Source: Bradysia coprophila
Taxonomy: Eukaryota; Arthropoda; Insecta; Diptera; Sciaridae
Assembly (NCBI RefSeq): GCF_014529535.1
Contig: NW_023503608.1
Location: 1,922,001-1,986,000 of the forward strand
Direction of reading: 5' to 3'
DNA: 64,000 nt
Under the pieces are notes generated by a model. It saw only the letters and a list, made by a program, of their open reading frames with translations. It made no database searches and was not told where the DNA came from. Shown here piece after piece: positions 48,076-60,300 of this stretch. Every line of letters begins with the position of its first letter. The stretch's first letter is position 1. The translations under genes and the position numbers were made by a program.

Positions 48076-50136
48076 TTACAATAAATAAAAATCATCTATC
48101 CTGCTTTTCCCTAATGTGCCCAAAATACAGGCAGCGTTTCCACGTTGGATAGCGATTGAAATTCGTTGCAAAAGATAGTCCTTTGATCTAACCTCACCAG
48201 TTGCCTTTTTCATTAATGATCCCAATTTGTCCACAAATTTCTTCGTTTCAGGACCCATGCAACCTAATGTCTCGAAAGCAAGCGGAGTGAATAAATAATT
48301 TTGCTTTAATTTCATACAATGATTATGTTTATGCCTCTCCGCTCTGTCAGCAATTGACCGTGCTTTCTTTGATGAATCGGTAATATAGGATGCAGCCATT
48401 GTATCTCTCACAGTTACATCCCACAACAATGATCTACCATGACTCCATGGTATCAAAGTCACTCCATCAGGTCTTTTACCATCATCTCGTGAGATACCAG
48501 GTGGCTGTATTATGTTAGGAATACCTGCACTAGAAAAACCATGAGAGAAAATCATATTCATACTGTCATGTCTAGCGAATTTTCCTTCTGCACATTTAGC
48601 ACATGATAGACCATGTAAACCATCTTTTGCAACAATCTCACCACAAACACATTTATGTTCTTCGCATAATTGAGCACCCAGTCGAAGACCAACAGCAATT
48701 CTAGAGGTGTTATTATCCAGTAACAATCCCAATTGACTCGATGGAACCACCTGCAGCCACTTTGAAGATTCTTTAGTCGATGGCGCAAGTAGTCTGGCAC
48801 GAGTCTTAAGATCACCAGATTCGAACATCTCATTAAATTGATGCTTGATCTTAGGTAGGTCCCAATTTCTTTGTTCTTTTCTCAATACCTCATTTTCTGG
48901 AATAAATTCAATTGGAATTTCAGAAATAAATTTTAAAATTTCTTCATCAATAATTTCTAGACCAAACTTCTGAAGTATCATGTTAGATAAATTTGATGAA
49001 GAATAAATAGAAGACAAATACGCTGGTACTGCTAGCTCCTCAACTCTTCGAACACCCAAACCCCCAAATGACAACGGAGAAGAAGCCTGATCCCACGATG
49101 AACCTTCTACTCTAGTATTCGTAATAGCTTCTAATGTTGATCGAAAAATTTCGTCAACAGCCTTAAGACTATCCGACAACAAATAAGCTTCAGAAGCACG
49201 CAACAAATAACTGAATCTACAACTACTCAAAGACTTCCTGAACACACACAAAGCAGGATGAACATCCATCAATCTCACCCTGTCACACATCAACTTAATC
49301 TCTTGCATCTTTGACGAAAACATCCTTTTTAGACCAGACTCAAATATCGGGGCACCTAACATCTCTAGAGACGACTCATCAACCTTTTTAATACCTGGCA
49401 ACAAGGCCGATATCTCAGCATACATACAAGCCTCTTCATCAGCAGTCGCATTAATGAAGAAAACCTCACACTTACTAGCATTCAACTGTAGCCCTGAAAC
49501 CTCATAAAACGACAAAACTTTCTGAATATCAACTAGAACTGTTGATAATTCATCACCAATACAACCATCATCTAAATACCAACCATTAAACCTAGACAAA
49601 AGAGAATGAGTCATCTTCATAATTCCTATACAGAAACCCGGCGGACCTAATGGATCTCCTTGTTGATATCCTCTCTGCGACAAAAAAGGGTCGTCAAGAA
49701 AATAAAGATTCGAATGAAGCCTATACGCTTGCTGCAACAAAGGCAGCAACTCAGGATAAATGTCCTCCACTTCACCTAACATAAACTTCCTGAAAATCAT
49801 GTTAAAAGCATTCTCAAAATCAAACTTGACTAAAGCCATCGGCTTACCATGCCTAGCCTTACAATACCTAGGTACCGAATGAACCAAAGCCTCAGCACCT
49901 CCTTTTACACCGAAACCAAACTGAACGGGTTTCAACTTCTCTACTAACACATCTCTAACCTTAAAATTCGAAATCTTTCCTGCCATACGCCTCCAAACAA
50001 GGCCAACTGCTATCGGCCGCACATCGCTCTCTCCCTTATTAAGAGCAGTTAAAGAAGCACCAAAAAAAACTTTTGACACATCATTCTGCACTTTACCTGA
50101 CCGAACAACATCCATCAATGAACAAATCACCTTCAA
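48076..50136 (-). CDS. Reverse transcriptase plus zinc-knuckle and endonuclease-like domain (retroelement)
   Basis: An open frame of 686 codons (first codon is TTG, so the true start lies upstream). Motifs in order: RPIAVGLVWRR (about 40), KFDFENAF (104-111, catalytic Asp), QQGDPLGPPGF (158-168), YLDD (187-190, catalytic pair), LQLNASKCEVFF (thumb side). Around residues 480-520 a Cys/His cluster CVCG...H...C...C follows. Then comes RPDGVTLIPW (555-564) and LLWDVTV (570-576), the RPD...D pattern of a restriction-like endonuclease as in R2-type elements. The tail has LLQRISIAIQRGNAA. This makes it an RT-RLE non-LTR lineage; the clade is not settled. YLDD in place of the common F/YADD is notable. 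Only the upstream frameshift prevents a longer intact frame. Confidence 0.8.
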   Translation of the reverse strand: MKVICSLMDVVRSGKVQNDVSKVFFGASLTALNKGESDVRPIAVGLVWRRMAGKISNFKVRDVLVEKLKPVQFGFGVKGGAEALVHSVPRYCKARHGKPMALVKFDFENAFNMIFRKFMLGEVEDIYPELLPLLQQAYRLHSNLYFLDDPFLSQRGYQQGDPLGPPGFCIGIMKMTHSLLSRFNGWYLDDGCIGDELSTVLVDIQKVLSFYEVSGLQLNASKCEVFFINATADEEACMYAEISALLPGIKKVDESSLEMLGAPIFESGLKRMFSSKMQEIKLMCDRVRLMDVHPALCVFRKSLSSCRFSYLLRASEAYLLSDSLKAVDEIFRSTLEAITNTRVEGSSWDQASSPLSFGGLGVRRVEELAVPAYLSSIYSSSNLSNMILQKFGLEIIDEEILKFISEIPIEFIPENEVLRKEQRNWDLPKIKHQFNEMFESGDLKTRARLLAPSTKESSKWLQVVPSSQLGLLLDNNTSRIAVGLRLGAQLCEEHKCVCGEIVAKDGLHGLSCAKCAEGKFARHDSMNMIFSHGFSSAGIPNIIQPPGISRDDGKRPDGVTLIPWSHGRSLLWDVTVRDTMAASYITDSSKKARSIADRAERHKHNHCMKLKQNYLFTPLAFETLGCMGPETKKFVDKLGSLMKKATGEVRSKDYLLQRISIAIQRGNAACILGTLGKSRIDDFYLL

Positions 50137-50138
50137 TA

Positions 50139-50440
50139 AACGATTTGCTGAATCGCCACAAGTAAATTCCCAATTCCCCCAATTCCTCCGGACGAGCTCA
50201 AAGGAAAATTCCTAATCGCACGAACAACTTCATTCACCGTAGTGAGACCTATATCGACATCTACCTCCACCTGCTCAAAAACGTCACCATTATCAACCGG
50301 GTGCTTAGCCTGCAACTTAACTGCTGTCTCAACTGTTTGAGGGGCTACCGACTCGCTAGAACACAAAACTCTAACCGCACCCTTAATATCGCCCTCGCTC
50401 ACCTTCCTGGTCGCAGTCTTAACTACAATACTATCTCTAT
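50139..50440 (-). pseudogene. 5' part of the RT-element frame, frameshifted
   Basis: The open frame reads VSEGDIKGAVRVLCSSESVAP, QAKHPVDNGD and VRAIRNFPLSSSGG, the N-terminal extension usual for this RT lineage. It ends in a stop at about 50133. Just before that, the frame of the main RT segment already runs through FTCGDSANRLLKVICSLMD, so a frameshift near 50165-50185 separates the two halves. The upstream 50 codons to 50492 belong to the flanking satellite and not to the element. Confidence 0.7.
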
Positions 50441-51370
50441 CAAGTATGGAGTAGTGAGTTTGGAGTAATTGTAAACATAACTTGTTTACCACGACATTTT
50501 TGCAACGGATTTCCAGAAAAATTTCTTATTTGACGAGTAGTGAAATCCTGGATTTCTGGTCTAACAATTAAGAAGTACTTCCCAAAAGAGTTTTTGCTTG
50601 CTTGAGAAACCGATAGCTCGAGTAATTCTCAGAGGCTTCAAAAATCAATTTCGACCAGTAGCGTAATTCATGTGGTTAAACTCGAACATTGGAATTTAAT
50701 TGGACTAGTAATCTGGGATATACGACAATTTTTGCGTGAAATCCGTATTCTTAAAAGAATTTTTTTCGTTCCTAAAATGTTTGAACGAGTGTGAACTTTG
50801 TGGCCAGAGCGAAGCGAGGGCCGTAATTCACACGAGTTATATTTTTTCAAGAGGTAGGCAGGAAATACGCCAAATTATACTCAGACGCTTTTCCTTGTTA
50901 TCGTGATAACTTAAGTAATTTTTACCCGATTTTAAGTTCGTAGATGGATAATATTGGAGTAGTGAGGTTGGAGTATAATTGTAAACACAACTTGTTACCG
51001 CGACATTTTTGCAACGGATTTCCAGAAAAAAAAATTATTCGACGAGTAAGTGAATCTGGATTTCTGGTCGAACAATCTAGAAGTCTAGAACAATCTTACT
51101 TGCTTGATAACACGATAACTCGAGTAATTCTCAGAGGCTTCGAAAATCGCAGATTTGAAAATATTAAGTGTTTTCGACCAGTATCGTAATTCATGTGGTT
51201 AAATTCGAACATTGGACTTTATTGGACTGGTAATCTGCGATATACGACAATTTTTGCGTGAAATCGCGTTCTTAAAAGAAATTTTTCGTTCCTAAAGTGT
51301 TTGCACGAGTGTGAATTTTGCCAGAGCCGTATTTCACATGAGTTTTTTTTTTTCAAGAGGTAAGCAAGAA
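50441..51370. repeat. Satellite-like repeats, right block
   Basis: Two long units with a period near 505 bp. Matching landmarks are ACGACATTTTTGCAACGGATTTCCAG at about 50490 and, as ACCGCGACATTTTTGCAACGG, at about 50996; CTCGAGTAATTCTCAGAGGCTTC at about 50613 and 51117; TATACGACAATTTTTGCGTGAAATC at about 50719 and 51240. They share the GATAACT and GTAATT words of the left block, so both belong to one repeat field opened by the RT element. Confidence 0.75.
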
Positions 51371-53223
51371 ATGCGCCACCTGTTCAGCGCTTTTAGTAGA
51401 CTATATAGGAGACTCAACTTAGGAGTAAGACATCGCTCGCTGGACATCAATTCATAGCTCTTTTTGTTTCTTCAGGAAATTAAATAAACATGAGTAAAAT
51501 GAAGCATCCCCTTTTCATGTGACTTTAATTTTGTGATCTCAAAAACACCACCTCATTTAAAAATGGTTAGAAAACTAAGGCTGGAATTATAGAAAAAAAT
51601 AGCCAGTCAAGGGACCTGACCCACCCAAGAGGTGGGGCCTAGTTTAAAAAAAAACATTTTTCGAATAAAATCATAAAACTTTAATGCTCGGTACCTATAT
51701 GGTGACATAGTGCTTTTGATTTGTTCACACGCACAAAAACATTAAAAGTGTCTCTTGGCGTCGAATCGTTTGTGATATTAGTATGTATTTTGTCCAAGGC
51801 AACCGACCTTAACGAACAATAATTATTTTACTTTATTTCGTTTGAATTCATATAGTAAGTAACCAATATTGAAGCCCGGAGGTGGTATTGATTCAGGTGA
51901 TTAATTTCAAATTTTTAGAAGTATGCTCGACAAAGTCAATTATTCGTTAATAGGTGGATGTCTACCACAGCCAACTAATTTGTAGTCTACATCGAGGCGT
52001 TTCAAAATGATTTTTCTGTAACTAACCGAAGTTACATGGACCGATTTAAGTGTATCTACTGTACGTGTACGTAGGTTAATCATTTTTTCAATGATTCACT
52101 GCTAATAACTAATTCACTATCTATCTTTGCACACTAGTCGTGTGCTTTCTTACATTTAATTTTGGTAAACATTCGGTCGAGATAGTCGACAACATTCTTC
52201 CGAGGGTTTTCTTATCTGTTGAATACATGGGAATTTCGATGCCATTGTTATGAATAAATGTCAGGCCATAATGATGAATGGATAAGAAAATTGAAGAGAT
52301 TTTATCAGATGCGCATTTGAATTTAAGCTTTCGGTACTGTGGCACTCTGGCAACTGCTTCAGATTACTATTTTTAGTAAAAACTCGACTTGAACGATTTT
52401 TGTTTTCGTTTGTCTTTCCAAAGTTTAGGAGACTGTTCGGAATTCGATGGAAAATGGCAAATCGTCTCTGTAAAGGAGCCAAGGTACATTTGTATTGATT
52501 CCTAGGCACTGCTTTCAGACGAATTCATACTTTCCATTATCTAACTAAAAGGTTACTAAATGGGAAGTCTTAAGCAAAAGGTGTGATCCGGCTCCGCCTC
52601 GGATTGACAACCATCGTGTGCGCAAAGTATCGATTTATCAAATTGTTAGTATGCAAATGTTATGCACGAAAGTAATTTACATACTCCTAAGGATTATATC
52701 CCTCGCCGACGGCTCTGTATACAAACTTTCCCCTCGTGAGTAAGGTAAATTTTCCCGCAGGTACTTAATGTACTATTATTCAAAAACTTGAGGTAAAGTT
52801 TTGGATCCGTGCAGTAAAGTTAACTTTACCTCACGTTTTTCAATAAATGAATATTGTCGTCTTTTGTTGTTTAGATAAATCTAATTTTGTGCTTAGTGAC
52901 AAGCCTCTAAGATCAGACAGTTTTTTTTAATGAAACATTTCTACTACCCACCCACAAAAAATAAAAATTTTCTAGAGAATTTGGACGAGTAAGTAGAAGT
53001 TTACTTTATTGTGTGAATAAATTCATTTCGTTTAATCTTCATCTCCACACAAACACATCATAAAATTTCGAATATTTTTGTATATAAGATGCAACCAAAC
53101 TTTTCTGTATACAGAAAGAACACACCATAAAAAGGTCTTGATAAAATTTTTGATAAAAGAAACAAATTAATTTAAGCGATGACGTAAATGCGGCATAATA
53201 ATAACAAAATTCTAAAAACTTAC
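51371..53223. other. Intergenic or intronic stretch, no confirmed exon
   Basis: Short open frames only. The minus-strand frame at 52121-52345 (with SIFLSIHHYGLTFIHNNGIE) has a beta-strand-like pattern but no recognised family and no matching splice context. A foldback with arms TTGAGGTAAAGTT and AACTTTACCTCA lies at about 52788-52846. If 53224-53438 is a first exon, this would be the start of its first intron. Confidence 0.35.
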
Positions 53224-53438
53224 ATGATATAAAAGTACGGTTCGTTGTCTTTGCTGTCCTTCCTCTCCATTTTCCGTCCAACCGAATTCATCGACACACT
53301 CGATACATCCGATGCATTACTACATAGACTTTCGCTTCGTTTGCGTCCAGCCACATTGCCCACATCTGAACTATTAGTTTGGAGGCTCGTCTTGTTTGTT
53401 GGTAATACGTTACCAATGAAACTTTTGATGTTGTCCAT
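53224..53438 (-). CDS. Possible first coding exon of an unidentified gene
   Basis: On the minus strand an ATG at 53438 opens 71 codons beginning MDNIKSFIGNVLPTNK, followed by a serine- and asparagine-rich stretch (SESLCSNASDVSSVSMNSVG) and a charged end, KMERKDSKDNEPYFYI. It stops at a strong donor, gtaagttt. Codon composition looks better than the surrounding noise and the start lacks an upstream in-frame exon. I do not recognise the family. The next exon was not found downstream within the window with confidence, so the gene may continue through or beyond the satellite region. The exon could also be chance. Confidence 0.4.
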
Positions 53439-56400
53439 GATGAATATAATTTCGGGTTTTTATAAACGCTTGATGATGGTATAATGTTCAAGTGTGCTCT
53501 TATCGCGTCGAGATTGGATTCAAGTGATGAATTTTAATTGGAAAGGTCAAATGCGATTTGTGAGTGTTTTTTTTATATTTCGTGCGTTGCCAACTGAAAG
53601 TGTACATAGAAAAGATAACAAATTTTGTTATTGTTTTTTTTTCATCAACTTACGGTTAAGTGATAACTAATTAAAGTAAATTAACCTTATCTATCAAAGA
53701 CGACATAATGCTACATTTTAAATGATTGATTAACCTTTTATAGACCACAAACATATCACACGAAAAATTATTGAGTTTATTGAGTTGATATTGAGTTGAT
53801 TTATTGACGCTAAGCATTTTTAATGTTTATAAACCAAATCTTCTACTTCATTATTTTTAACATACATTTTGCTGTACATTAGCCTTAGACAAAGCAAGTC
53901 CATTTCTCTTAAACTCGCACTTAGATTTTTCTAAGAGTAATATCAACTCAATATCTTGCATAACCAAAAAGGAAAGATAGATTTTCTCCACAACATACAA
54001 AGATCTCAACATTGCTTCATGACACTAATTCCTTTTGCCCTATAGTCAACCTTTTTGCAAAATAACTGTCGAAATAAAAAAAAATCTTGAGCAGAAGCAA
54101 CTCAACATTAACAGAAATCCCAAGGTTTTGTTACCTACGCAGAAATTCAATTTGAAAATTTAGGCTTATCATTCGGAAACTTATGATTTCTAAGCTTTAT
54201 GTATGTTTATGTATGTTCAATTGAAGGTTTGTCTGGAGATAATGAAAAGGTTTTAAGATAACGAAAGCGTTTGAACATTGATACAAGCTTACGGGGAAAT
54301 CAAAGTCTATTTCGTGAATGGATTATGACGATTCGTCAACATTACGACACAGACTAAAGTTTACATTTTGTTCAGGTATATCGACTTTAAGTTTAAGCCC
54401 AAAATTCACAAAGCTTTGCACAATTTTTAAGACAAAAATTATTTTCTCATCGTATTGACAATAGGTTGCATTCTGAATATAGTTGGCTATAATTATTAGA
54501 ACACGTTGATACCGTTCGGTTAATATAAAGTGTAAACAAAATTATTTTTAGACACAATTTTTATTGTCCTTGAAATGTTCTCTTCGTTGTTAATTCTTAA
54601 GTTCTGCGTAAAAAGCCAAAACAAATAAAAAACATCTGCAGATTAAGAAGTAATGCACGAACATCTAAATTAAACAACGCTTTCAATTTTAATGATAATA
54701 TTGCACACAGTGGTGTCTGGTGTACCAACATACATACATAGCCGATTCGGGAAAGGTTATTCGTCAGATATGATATCAACAACGCAACGCAGAGAAAAAT
54801 GAACTATGACCTCTGGTTATGTGCTATTTCATATAGCCAGGGTGTAATGTTAAAACTAGTAAAGGTAAGATTATGCCGATAGAATGATGGCTTTTATCAA
54901 AAGTATATTTTCTATTTCGACGTTACTTTGTTCTTCAAATAATCGATTCTGTTTTTGATAGCATTTTGGTGTCACTCAATTGCTCATTCTAGATTCTAGT
55001 CTAGCTTGCACCGGTTGTTTTTTAATTCTGCAAGTCCTTTTACTACAAAATACTCCTTGGAAATTTGTATACTGACGAGAATTGTGAGTAACGAAAACCT
55101 ACAATGTGTTACACAAACTTGGAGATACTAATCAATGAGCTTACATTATTGTACTTCGAATTTTCGTTCAACCATTCACAAAAGGAATATCAGCTATTAA
55201 TATTATCTATTACTTCTTTTGATGTATGTATTTTCAAGATATTGCTAATAAGAGACCGGCTAAGTCAGAGTTTGTCGTTTAGTCCTAAGTTCGTTTTTAA
55301 TAACAGACGATAGCTGATATGCTGCTATGAATATGCAACAACTGTAACAACCAGTTACAAGACAAACGTTGCAAATTACTTGTGCATTTTGGTTGAATAG
55401 CAGGTGAATAGCAACTAAATAATGGAAAATTTTTGGATTTTGTACGTGAAAGATGAGTTTCTATACCTGAGTGCGAAGTGCGAAAGGAAAAATACTGGTA
55501 CTTCACTGACGTATTCATGAGTATGAGTACTGCGTTGTTGAATCTTTCGGCAATAGTCTTATAAGGGATATCCGGAAGATTACAGGTTTATAAGTCATAA
55601 AATATACTCATGATAAATATTTGAAGCGTCGCAATTGGTAGCGATAGATTTTCCCGACTATTTAGGAATTCCTGGAATGAACTCACCTAGCATATGAGTA
55701 GAATATTGCTTATGTCAAATAGAATAATATTTAAATGATTTACCCTAATGACATGACCTCGACTCGACACAATGGTTTTCCATTTTTACTCTGTTTCGTA
55801 CACTGGTACACTGTCGTTTGTTATTACATTTGACAGAACAAATTTTCTTCTATAATGCTAGGTGCTTTGTTTCCTGATGATAATAAAAATATCCGTCTCA
55901 GAAGTGTTTTTCACTCTTGGTAATGTTGCGTCTACCGTGATGGTGGTAGAGAACAACAATAACGAGAAAAAACCAACATTTCGCAATACCAAAAAGATAT
56001 CCATTTTACAACGACATAACAAACCGAATATTTACCTTGACAACAACGAAACGAACATTATTTTTTTTGTTCGTTTTCTTCATTTTTATTTTCATGTTAT
56101 TTTTATACATTCGAGCGCGATATTAAATGTGAGACTTCGGGTGAAAGAAAAAGATATTACCAATGCTGATATCTGAACCGATTGAACCAGCTGTTTTTGT
56201 TTGGCTTTTGGTTTAAAAATAAACTCGGATGTTACAAAAAGGCTACATGGGTATTGGGGCATATTAATAATGTAAATAAGACATTGTTCGCGACGTTTTT
56301 CAATTGCGTATTAATTATAAATTAGCAAAAAATTAAATTTTTTCCATTTTTAATTTACTGGAAGTACCTAATCGTCTATAATACGAACTAAAAATTTCAT

Positions 56401-57302
56401 ATTTTGTAAAATCAATTTAAAACTTTGCACTCGCAACGATTGCAGCTCGAAGGTCTGATTAATATAAATTGATGCAAAATTAAACTTACAATATTTTAGA
56501 TTAAAGTTCAACGAATGTTATCAATTCACAGCACACTCCCTGTTTGTACTTTCACTAAGCAATGTTCACTTAAAAATGTCTTTGTGTAGTCGCCCGATAT
56601 TCTGATTTATTTCTATTAAGTGTCGATTCACTTGAATAAAATTTAGTCAATCTGTCGATTCCTTATCTCTTTAAGATAATTTTTTGTCTTCATTAAATTA
56701 AAGAACAATCTCGAAGTGGGTCTGTCGTACGATAATAAATGGCACTTGTGTTTCGTTCCAACAGAAATATTGAAAATAGCAAGAAATAAGGAGACACACC
56801 GATTCTACTAAAACATTAAAATGAACTGAACATAAGACGACAACCGCTGAGCTGTATTTATTTCTTGAAGTTATTTTTTTTTACTGTAAAACGGTGTTGG
56901 TGTTTTTAGTTATCAGATGTTCCGTTGGTTGTACATGTGGTTGTTATATATACTTAGCGTATGAGCAGCTTTAAGGGGTATTGGTTTTGATGTCTTGCAA
57001 ACATGGTCGGTAAGAAATCTGTCTCTTTCTGTCCCGTCAAACAAGTTTGTTATAGATAGGGCATTTTGAAAGTATACTCACCGGTAGACGTTACATATCT
57101 CAAAGAAGTGTCTTAGAAAAATCCCGTTAAATTATCCGGTTGATAGGAAGTATGTGGGTGAATACATTGCTGTCACCTGCCATGATTTTCATAATCTTTA
57201 TTGTTACATGATAAGAAAATTTCGCTCTCGGCTATTGATGATTAGTAGGACAAACCACAATTTCATTATTTTTATTAAAAAAAAGATTTAATTTGATTAA
57301 TT
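53439..57302. other. Intergenic region without a supported gene
   Basis: AT-rich sequence with no coding exon I can defend. The 104-codon plus-strand frame at 55862-56176 has low-complexity content (runs of Asn, Phe, Ile) and no splice or domain support. The right end holds the 3' UTR of the CEP350-like gene; AATAAA on the minus strand occurs near 57262-57280. Confidence 0.45.
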
Positions 57303-60300
57303 TCACTCAACATTCTTAAGTACACTTGTTTTTGATGGTCGCCAAATCGCCGCATCGTCAACAGCTTCATTCACAACCAGTAACACGATCTGCTCCACAA
57401 TATTCTCAATGACTTCCTTCTCCTCCAAATCAAAATTACTCCATTTCGACTCGTCCTCGATCATTTCCATAACAAGCATGTCATCCACCACATCACGTTT
57501 CCGTTTCGCGCAGGCACCACCCGTCTGTGTTGCCGGTCCCACACACGAACCGTTCGGATCCAAAAGTTTATTGACTTTTTTCAGTGCAAACTCTTGCACA
57601 TATTCCAATCGATTGGGTGGATTGTAGAAGGCTAACTGTTGTTTGAATTTCATGTTTGAATTTATCGTGGACGGATCGATGTCCAGTTCCGTGATGCATT
57701 CCTTGCATACGTCCAGGATGATTCGTTCGTAGATATTGGTAATGTTTTCAGAGAGTATTGATTGAGATTTATCGGTTACGGTTGTTGGGTCTGAGATTGT
57801 ATTGTACAGTTCACCAATGCGACGGTAGACTATGTCTTTGATTCGTTCTTCAGTCGGATGAATTGTGTTCATTGGACTGCCATGAGCGGGTGGCACGTAT
57901 GGTGGTGGTGGTTTGTTGGGTATTTCACGCGAAATTACCACAGCAGGGACGGATTGATCGAGATGTTTTATCTGAAATAATTTCAATAAATTGAGGTGAA
58001 CGGTTCAACCATACCGAGACGCACAAATTTTTACCTCTTGTTCGATGTTCAACTGTTGACGTCGTAGAACTTCGGCTTCACTAATGATATCCGGCATTTT
58101 AAGTTCACTGGCTGGACTCACGTAGTCCCGGATCAGTGATGTACTTTTACCGGATCCATGGTACAAGTCGTCGTGTTTTCCAGCACTTATCATGTCTGAA
58201 GTGGGAAACGATTCGTTGATGTTCTTGTTTCTCACCATTTTAACTTCGTTGTAGTCATTTTTGTCGTCATCGCCGGATAGCCGATGGCCGTTAGTACCAA
58301 TATCTTCGGCATAATTAACGTCCATCACCGGTGCCCGGTCAATGGCTTCACTCAAATCTTTCAAACTGTCATCCAAATCGATTAATCGTTGTTCCAAGCC
58401 AATGGATTTTACCTCGTTGCTGCTGCTTGCATTGTCACTGCTTTCGACAATAACCTGTTCAATTGGTTCACTGCCAGACAACATTTGATTACTTTTTGTA
58501 ACACTTTTCGATTCATCATCGGGCGATGAATTTTTTGATTGTAACGACTTATCAGTCGTGTTATCTAGTTGGCATTCATCCGATAATTTGTTATCGTTAA
58601 ATTCCTTTGCCATCGCGTTATCAGCGGAGATAATAGCGTCGCTGGGTGATGTTGCTTGGGCTATTGTGTTGATCGAATCGTTGACACTGTTGTTGTTGTC
58701 GCTGGTGTCAGTTAGAATGGATTGTTCGAGTGAAGTAACATCCTTCAAATGCGGAAAAGTTATCTCGTCAATGTTCTCGGTAAAGGAATTTTCTGATAGA
58801 GAATTGTCCAACGAAAAGATGTCGGCTTGAGTGTTGTCTTGATCCGATTCAGTTGAACGTTTCTCATCGTTGATTGTGATCGGTGATTTTGGTTTGTCTT
58901 CTTTCGATGCATTAGGCGATTTCGCGTCACTAAAATAGTAATTGTCGTTTCCTTCCGTGACTTCCACATTCGTGTCAATAACCGAGTTCGTTTTCGACTC
59001 TTGTGAAAAATTCAAATCCAAAGACGGTATGACAGAGCTTTGGCTCAGCTCATCATTTTCCATGCGGATCACGTTACTGTCGTCTTGTAAGACGCTGATT
59101 TGTTCGGTCGATGCTTGTAGCAGAACAGATGCGGATAGAGACAAATCGTTCAGCGGTCCAATGTTCTTATTTTTCGTAAATTTCACCACAACCAAATTCT
59201 TGGCGTCTTCGTACATCTTTTCCAAGTCAAACTTGTTCAATTTGTAGTGCTGAGCAGGTATGAACCTATCCGATTCCTCGCCGGTCAATCGATGCCAAAG
59301 CTTATTCAATCGCTTGCCGGACGCTTCGACAATGTCCTCAATTTCTTCGCCATTAGTTGTCACACTGGTGGACGACATGTTTTGCAACATCTGCAAACTC
59401 TTCTCGATATTTTTGATTTTCTTCATTTCTTGTGGAACTTTACGAGGCGACTTGGGTGGTGACTTGTCACTGAATTGCCGATTCGAATGAGCTGGTTTAT
59501 CGGCTGCAGTGTAAGCCATGAGCATTCGTTCCATTTGCAATAAATCATCCTCTTCGCGATTGAGTCGTTGATGCCATTGAACCAAATGTTCGACATAATT
59601 TCGGCGTTTTTGCAGTTCAGCTTCGCGTTTTCGAAGAATTCTGAAATGTTCAGCGTAAATGTGAGAAAATGTGGACATGAAATTGGTTAGCTGTTGGCAG
59701 AAACATACTCTTCAAGTCCTACGGTACCATTGATCTCATAGGCACGGAATGCTGCTGATCGTTGAGAAATGTTATTTAATTCATTGCCGGCACTCGGTCG
59801 CCGAACATTCACTTCCGCTGCGGAAAAATTGTGAAATTTAAACTTCGATGATGAACGCTGAGACTTGGGTGACTGTTGCAGCTTGTTCAATCTGTGAAAT
59901 AAATTTCGGTTTTACATTTTCGGCTTTGTTACCGTAAGCTGAAACACTCACCTAACTATGTTGGAACGTTCTGCAGCCATATGCATGAGCAAGGCTCTTT
60001 GCTTCTTCTTCACAGCAGAAATCCGATCAGTCAGTCCTTTCTCTTTATATTTTTGTTTCTGCAATTCCAGCCAGGCGATTTGGCCTTTTGTACGATCGAT
60101 GAGCGATTTCTCTCGTATTTTCATCAATTTCGACAGATGTTCGCTCTTCTGCTTTTCGGTGTTGATTAGCTGATCAATCTGAAGGTTTTGCAAAGAAGGA
60201 AGAATTAATTTCGTTCGTCGAGCGAGTTACAAATTACAACCAATCGCTTACCATGCCAATGCTGGAATAGTTGAAACTATCATCGCAGGAAACACTGTGA

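Larger units (their letters stand above)
48050..50440 (-). mobile_element. Non-LTR-type RT element with C-terminal RLE-like module
   Basis: The element lies on the minus strand inside satellite repeats. Its 3' end is near 48000-48050 and its 5' part is truncated near 50440, where the sequence changes into the flanking repeat. Coding parts are listed separately (48076-50136 and 50139-50440). No poly-A tail or clear target duplication could be placed because both flanks are repetitive. Confidence 0.75.

Noticed and set aside
52121..52509. Two overlapping minus-strand frames with a PTB/PH-like strand pattern
   Set aside because: Similarity is impressionistic; no conserved residues or splice sites support a domain call.
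55862..56176. 104-codon plus-strand open frame
   Set aside because: Low-complexity, Asn/Phe/Ile-rich translation from AT-rich DNA, no domain, no splice context; chance is the better explanation.
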